DNA of 64,000 bases from Parambassis ranga. Its lineage: Eukaryota > Chordata > Actinopteri > Ambassidae. The stretch covers positions 8,080,904 to 8,144,903 of the forward strand of contig NC_041031.1 in NCBI RefSeq assembly GCF_900634625.1. Direction: 5' to 3'. The position numbers and the translations under genes are program-made. This document shows, one piece after another, positions 25,166 through 64,000 of this stretch (its first letter is position 1; each line of letters begins with the position of its first letter). The notes below the pieces were generated by a model that was given only the letters and a program-made list of their open reading frames with translations, was not told the origin of the DNA and searched no databases.

Positions 25166-26074
25166 AACATTGCACCTGATACTCGTCTGTATGTGACCTG
25201 CGGTAAAAAGAAAATTGCCAGACACGTGTAACAGTCTTACAATTTAAAATGTACATTAGCTTTCCCCGTCACAGTAATAGCCTATCTTTTAATATTTTAT
25301 CCCAAGTAACGTCATGCTTGATGCCATTAAAGCCTGTTTTTATTCTTTCTATATAAATAACATTGTTTAGTATGCCGGTATCAAGGTAATTCAGTCTGCT
25401 GGTAATGCTGCTACATATTTAAAGGATAAACATCTATATCGGTTTCCTTTTATGTCGTCTAGAGAGCATATTGTTAGACATAAGGCCCATTCTCATAAGC
25501 ATATGCCTGATTTTTACAGCTAGTGATTTTTATGAGTCTTCAATTCAATCAGGCCATTATTATCATCAGCCCAACCTTTTGATTTACGAGAACATCTGGT
25601 GGTAGTACAGGAGGCTGACGGCAGCGCCTACAACTTCTTTCTCATCAGTTACTTCAAAATGTCTAATAGAGTTATAGCGCAGGGAATTTTAATAGACTTC
25701 CCATATGTGGACACTTGAACATGAGTCACATAAAAACACACACAGACACACCTTTACATCGTTTAAATGGCGTGCGCATTCCTGTTTGTGCGTAATGATC
25801 AGAGAGATTTTGCAAACTGTGTGTCCGGGTGCCATAGAGTTAGTTAATCGCAGTATTAACATGGCTGGATCATCGGGCCCCAACTGACATCTCTGTTTTT
25901 GGATACTGAGAGTGATATTTGGGCTAACAGTGTGTGTTGGGGCTCTGGGATATAAATATATGTCACCCCAGAGGCCTTTAGTGTTCGCGCTGGCCTGCAT
26001 GCCGACCAAGGCAGACAGATCATAGATGGAGAGTCGGGCCACAATCAAACAAATGTGCTGAAGGATAGCTCTGG

Positions 26075-26111
<37 letters not shown>

Positions 26112-27640
26112 CGCGTAAAACTTAGGCAGTGTGACAGACATTTTATCTCACGTTGCTTTTATTTATCACTATTTATTGTATCATGTACTCACGTGGTGGG
26201 GTGCTCACATTTCCCCTCCCACAGCAGGAGACATAAATAAACAGATATAGACAATGATGAGATGATTGCTGGTTTGGTGTCTAAGCTTGACCGTTTATGG
26301 CATTTATCAGACTCCGCAACTGGCCGAGACTCTTATGCTGTCTGCTCTGTATGATAAACAAAGCGTGTTTATCGCTCAAAAAGTAATATCACTGCTGAAA
26401 TCAAAGTGGAGCTTGTCTTTGAGTTTAAAATCTTAAAAATTCAAATGACCAAATTTTGCGCATTTTGTTATGATTGCATCGCCTTTGACCTTTTAGAACG
26501 TCAACGTGTCAGACGGTTTCATTTCGACAATTCGTGATAAAATCTTAATTTTCCAAGATATCCTGATATAACGACTCTCTCCCATTCATTCCAATTCATT
26601 ATAATTAACCAAACAGTGCTTGTTGAACAGATGTCCTCCGGTCAATTCAATTTGGCAATTTAGAAATGACTAATGATCTTGGAGGAACCAGGGTTGATGA
26701 AGAGCATGAGGTGTAGCTGTAACATCTTCATCTACTGCAGAGTTTTCATGCATGTGAGCCCACTGTGCAGTTTCATGCTTCTGTGAGCAGGCATGCAAAT
26801 ATTTCTTTCTCTTCTCACACATATTTTTTGTCGCCTGTTGTTTTTGAGTAGTTCTTTTTTGAGTGGTTGCAAAATTGTTGGACAGCGGGGCGCAGCACAG
26901 TTTAGCTGTAATCCTCATATTTATGTTGGATTCAGCACTTAGTCCCGCAAGATTTATGTAATGCATCTAATCAAAGCTAATTTCAAACCACCGGGCTGTA
27001 ACAGAAAAAAATGTGCGCAGTGGCTGCCAGGCTTTTTTTGGTTAGCTGAAACTTTCTTAAGCTCATAATCTGCCAGAGTTGATACTCTGAATGAACGCTT
27101 GGACTGCAGTTAATTCAGTTCTTCTCTATAAAATACAAGTTTCTGTTTGCATGTTTGAAGTTTCTGACAGCACACGAGTGCATAATGTGCACAATTAACT
27201 GGATTTCTGCTTGTTGAATTAATCTGACACATAAGTAAACACGATTAAATCTGCACACTAGCTATGCAACTATTCATCAGATTGTTTCTTCTCACTGGAA
27301 TCTTGTGAAGTTTGTCACATAATAACGAGACAAAATGACTTCTGTGTGATGCTCATTTAAAACATTTGATCGGATTGTGTTCTGGTTTGGTTTGCATGAT
27401 ACATTTTCATGGCTGCAGCTCAAGTGACAACGCAGCAAACAGGCGATATAGATGTTACAGCCGCCCGGGCTCTCCTCCTCACTCATGCTCCTCGGTCTGT
27501 GTACTAACTGCCAGGCTTAAACTAATGTCCTCCCCTGAGTTGCTGTTCGATTCTCGTGAATACATTAAATGTCAACTCATGCACAACAAGACACGGAGCA
27601 CACACATTTTTGGCACAGAAGAACGCGCACCCACACATTG
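25166..27640. other. il12b-ebf1 intergenic region, right part
   Basis: No gene is recognised. It includes a (GT)n microsatellite at 26077-26107 and a TATAAAA word at 27127-27133. GC content rises towards the right as the ebf1 promoter region begins. Confidence 0.55.
26077..26107. repeat. (GT)n microsatellite
   Basis: An uninterrupted run of about 15 GT units. Open frames crossing it on either strand are artefacts. Confidence 0.95.
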
Positions 27641-28515
27641 CGCACAGCTTCTGGCTAAGTGAGTGTAGGGCGGGACACTGCGTGGGACGAGGCGGGGACA
27701 GCAGGCAGGCGGGCGGGCGGGCGGGCAGCGTGCTGGTCGGGTTGGTGGACAGCTGATTGTCCGTGTTATTAACTGTATTTGAGGGCGTTCCTGTTCGCCT
27801 CGTAGGCCACGCCTCCCTCACCTACTCGTTCTCTCCTGTTTGGCATCCCAGAGATGGTCCAAAGTGATTCCTCAGGGAAGAAAAGAGCGCAAATCACCCG
27901 AGCTGGAGCTGACGAGGAGCTGGGCTGCTGTTACCTACAGGACTGCTTCGTAATTGCGCGTTTCATTCATCTGAACAGAGGAGAAGACTTTGTAAATAAG
28001 GGAAGGGAGGGAAGAGGGCGAAATCTCTTTCATCTCCTTGGTTTTCTTACTCACTGTGGACTGTTTGTTGCAAAAACTGACATTTTGCCTGTGCTTTTGT
28101 CAGCTGCACCTTGATCCGAGGGACTGTCGCCAACTCAGCGCAGCCTCTCTCATCCTGCGCTTCCCCTTTCATCGTTCTCACGCTGTTCATCTTCATAGCT
28201 GCTGCTTCCCCCCTCCTTTTTTCTTCTGGAGTCGCTGACATGAGGTGCAGCTAACCCTGGATGCTGACAGCTCCCCTTTTCCTTCCACATGTCGCATCTT
28301 TTGTTTACTTTGAGAAACACACGCGCGCAACTAAACGCCAAGTGAAATAGACCACGCCACTTTGCTCCTCTGACAGCGCGATCAAACAGACGCAAGAGGA
28401 GGGGAGGCAGGGGAAAAAGGAGGGAGTCAAGGAGAAGAGGATAGAGAGAGTAAGAGAGAGAGAGAGAGAGAGTGTGAGTGAAAGAGAGAGAGAGACAGTG
28501 TGAAGGTGCGTTTTG
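27640..28515 (+). promoter_or_regulatory. ebf1: ebf1 GC-rich promoter and 5' UTR region
   Basis: CpG density rises here above that of the flanks, with GGGCGGG-type boxes at about 27668 and 27711-27725, the latter a G-quadruplex-type run. A GA-rich tract at about 28440-28496 lies just before the start codon. I cannot fix the transcription start from sequence alone. A start upstream of 27854 would place an 86-codon upstream ORF in the leader (27854-28114). The region probably holds both core promoter and leader. Confidence 0.5.
28440..28496. repeat. (GA)n tract in ebf1 leader
   Basis: An interrupted GAGAGA run directly upstream of the ebf1 start codon, purine-only over most of its length. It could bind GAGA-type factors or simply be a microsatellite. 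Confidence 0.85.
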
Positions 28516-60877
<32,362 letters not shown>

Positions 60878-63800
60878 GTATCTACACAATTACTAATGGC
60901 ACTCATTTACAGTACAATTTAGGGAAATAAGGCAGACCCACTTTACTCAAATGGTGGCTTTTTTTAAAGCAAGTTTCTCCTAGATTCTCTAAATTCTATG
61001 AACAACGTATTGTAGCATAGTCTGAAAAAAAGTCAATATCACATAAAAATTCTTCATACGCTGACTTTAAGTTTTATTAAGTCTTGCTTTTTGCTATATC
61101 TGCTAAAACTGATGTGGTGAACAGTTTCTAAGCTGTCATTTTTCTACACTGTTTCCTTGCAGAAAAAAAACATGCATGCTAAACAATTTAAAATTCAATA
61201 CCATGACTCAATAATTCAGAGAAAAAGCCTGCTGATCGGAGGGAAAAAAGTATTTGCCCTTTTTTATGAAGAAGGTGAAGGTCAGGAGGAGGTTTAACCT
61301 TTTGATTAGTGGGATTATTGAGAATTAACCCTGTCGAAGGCATGATTCAAAAGGGAAGAGGTCTGTGCGGAGAATGTGATTTTTGATGGTGAGTGCAGGG
61401 GCATGAATAGCTTGAGTGTTTCTTCACAGTGCATGGGTGCAGAGTTATAGCTGTGCGGTGAAAAGAGCAGCAGAGAGAGTGAATGTGAAGCGGTGATTAA
61501 CCAATGCGAGGCCACAGGTCCTGTGGGAGATTGTGAATCACATAAATCTGTCTGTAATCTCAACCACTGATAGACTTAGGCTGTAAGCCCCGGCTGGAAT
61601 TGCCAACATTTGAAAAAAAAATCACAATTGAGAGAGAGAGTGTGCGTCACGTCACCAGCATGCGTTTTCTGCAGCATGTGTGTGTCCTAATTACTGTGCA
61701 TGGATGGAATCCATGTCTATGCGTCACAATTATTACTCTGTTTGTGTACGTATGGGTAAAAAGTGCAATAGGATGCCCGTGTTTGTTTGTTTGTACATGT
61801 AAGTGTACTCCAAGCACACACATGCATGTTGACAAGTAACTGCGTTACTAAGACAGAGGGCAGATGGGTGGGCAGCCTTTGCCATGCCAGAGCTGTCCAA
61901 CAGCCTACAGTCTGCCAGACTCATAGAGCTGTGTGTGTGTAAGTGTGTGTAGGTGTGTATGTGTGTGTACGCAGCTTTTTAATGTGCCAGACATGTGGGA
62001 ACCTTATGCATAAACGCCCTATCGCTTCCCAGCCCTCCACTCTTTCACCTTGTCACATCCACTTATTCAAAACTTGCTCCTCTGAATGAATTCATCCTTC
62101 TCTCGCTTTCTGTCTGTGCCTCATGGCTTCTATGGAGGCACATAGAAAGAATCTCAACAGGTGAGAGGTAGCAAGGGGTCATCCACTGGGAGCTGAACAC
62201 TTACACTGTGATGCTGCTTGCCAAGCGCTGGCATATTCACAGTGACACAGTCAACCATGCAGAGGCATAGATCCCAGTTCTGCTTTTCACAGACTTCACT
62301 TCAGCCACTGCTGTGTACCCTCAGCAGGCATTTGTACCTCTCACATACCTTCCTTATCAGCCACTTATACACGTGCTATGTCTGCTAGCATGGAGAAACC
62401 TGATCGCAACTTAAATGAGAGCCAGAGAATGACAGGGAGGATGAGCAGAGCATTTGGTGCAAAAAAGCAATTGATGTGAGTGAAGAGAGAGAGAGGTGGA
62501 TGGAAGAAAAAAAAAGAGAGAAAAGGGATGGGAGAGAAGGATGGAGGATTACCATGGGCCATGTTGCCCTCCTGGGTCTGCTTGGCACCAGTTTGAGCCC
62601 AGTTGCCAGTGGGTACTAATCATGGAGGATTGGCAGCACTGCATGGCAGCTGGCAGCAAGCACACACACACACACACATCAACACAGCCTCACTCTCACA
62701 GACATGCATATACTCATATATTACATGTGCATGCACAAACTCACACACACATGCACACTCTGAATTACATTGGGGACAGCTGGCATTGCTAATCAACTTC
62801 TGCTGAGGAGAGGAAAGCGAGCAGCTCACAGACCTAATTAAGTCAACACATACCCAATACTGCTGCTACTGCTGCTTCGCAAACATATCCAACACACAAC
62901 CACAAAACCCCTGTATATAGGTTTATTCCCCCCGCCATCTTTATTGATACTTCAGAACCAGTCGCCACCAAATGGAAAAACATTCAGCTGTAGCTTCAGA
63001 CAGAAAAGGCAAGGAGGAGACTTTTGGTGCAGAGGATATTCAGAGAGAAGCTATTACAGTAATGTGTCCTCTGTCGTCTCTGAGGACTCCTCTGCCATTA
63101 GACTTCAGAAAGCTCCAATTAGACTCATCAAAGGCAATTAAGCTATCCACTGATAAGAATAAAAGAATGTTTTTTTTATTCCCCGCTCTTCCTCTGTCTT
63201 TTTATCCCCTTATCCCCCGTCTGTTCCTCTCTCTGCCCTCTGCCTTACCCACCTCTGGGGCTAAGAGCTCGCCTTAATCTCTCGCTCTCTCTTTCTCATT
63301 ATCAGGTCATTGCCCACTCCCCTTCCCCTTCTCCCCTGTATAAATGCATCTCCATGTTTGGTTGTGTGTCACCTTTTACTGGATTGCTGTCTTTCTAACA
63401 TTCATCAAGGGAGCTCTGCCTTTTCTTTTCTCCATGCAATATAAAGTGATAATGCACCACCAGTAGGGGCCTATGTGTATGTGCGCTCATGTGCATGTGT
63501 TTGTGACACAGGGATACTGGCCATAGATTGGTGGAGTTGATGAATCACCCTTGTCGTTCAAAAGGCAATCCCTCCCTCCTCAGTATGCAGCCTTGTCTGC
63601 TCAGTGCTTCCACTACAGCTTCGGCTGATATTAAAAGGCTCTGCTGGCTCACATTAAGGCTGGCACCATGCGCGCCGACACGCATCTTCACACACACACG
63701 CACAAACATTAGGGGTAGTTTTTCAGCATTGAGTGCAGATTAGGTGTGTAGGAAACATCACTCAGTTGCTGCAAAGAGGGAAAAGAGGGAAGGGAAAAGA

Positions 63801-64000
63801 CAAAAGTCAAGAACAGAATTTAAACCAGCTGTAGCTGACATCTCTTACCGTCTCTGTGTGCCTACTTCTGTGCTCCAAATTAGTTTTAGGAGAGAAGGAA
63901 GGACTGTCAGTTGTCTGTCATTTTGTACACTACAGACAAATTAATCACAGCTGATGCCAAAGTGTTGAAATCAGGAAACACATGCTGGAAAGTTTTGTTA
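60878..64000 (+). other. ebf1: ebf1 intron 10, runs off the right edge
   Basis: At least 3123 bp without the next exon, which should begin the 'ALNEPTIDYGF' stretch. It contains GT/CA tracts (about 61930-61970 and 62667-62680) and a CTCF-like word CCAGTAGGGGCC at 63460-63471 (11 of 12). Confidence 0.7.

Noticed and set aside
25689..26141. 150-codon open frame on the minus strand
   Set aside because: It opens through a (GT)n microsatellite and overlaps frames on the other strand. No homology recognised.
27547..27556. GTTCGATTCT, B-box-like word
   Set aside because: No A box at the right distance and no cloverleaf-forming sequence, so not a tRNA or SINE.

Overview
This 64 kb window is intron-rich, AT-leaning vertebrate nuclear DNA. 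It is best read as a ray-finned fish, probably a percomorph teleost. The evidence is two multi-exon vertebrate genes with canonical GT..AG introns, abundant CA/GT microsatellites, a tRNA-derived SINE of a type I associate with percomorph fish (about 3607-3766), and other short teleost-type repeats. I see no bacterial operons, phage, CRISPR arrays, tRNA genes or rRNA genes.

Layout. From 1 to about 19.3 kb I recognise no protein-coding gene; it holds a SINE, small repeats and two weak promoter-like segments (16489-16660 and about 18700-18850). From about 19.34 to 21.88 kb lies a complete il12b gene (interleukin-12/23 subunit p40) on the plus strand: a predicted non-coding first exon, seven coding exons, 364 residues, and a poly(A) signal. 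The interval 21.9-28.5 kb is intergenic and passes into the GC-rich 5' region of the next gene. From 28516 to the right edge lies the 5' two thirds of ebf1 (early B-cell factor 1, COE/EBF transcription factor), also plus strand. Ten coding exons give 345 codons, covering the DNA-binding domain with its zinc knuckle and the IPT/TIG domain. The helix-loop-helix and C-terminal activation region lie beyond the window.

Organisation. The il12b to ebf1 order and orientation matches the human arrangement as I recall it, but only about 6.7 kb separates the genes and I see no gene between them. Intron 6 of ebf1 (21.7 kb) is the dominant non-coding structure. It contains unusually many TAATTAGC homeodomain words in close pairs, several perfect POU octamers, and one perfect EBF palindrome, which fits a regulatory intron of a developmental transcription factor. 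il12b has a compact promoter with a TATA box, an NF-kB-like site and a PU.1-IRF composite word, as expected for a myeloid cytokine gene. CTCF-like words in divergent orientation flank il12b and could separate the two regulatory domains.

I found no new type of biological system. The strongest leads are the paired homeodomain words and EBF palindrome in ebf1 intron 6, the il12b promoter logic and basic C-terminal tail, and the sequence-level loss of a possible internal donor in ebf1 exon 8.
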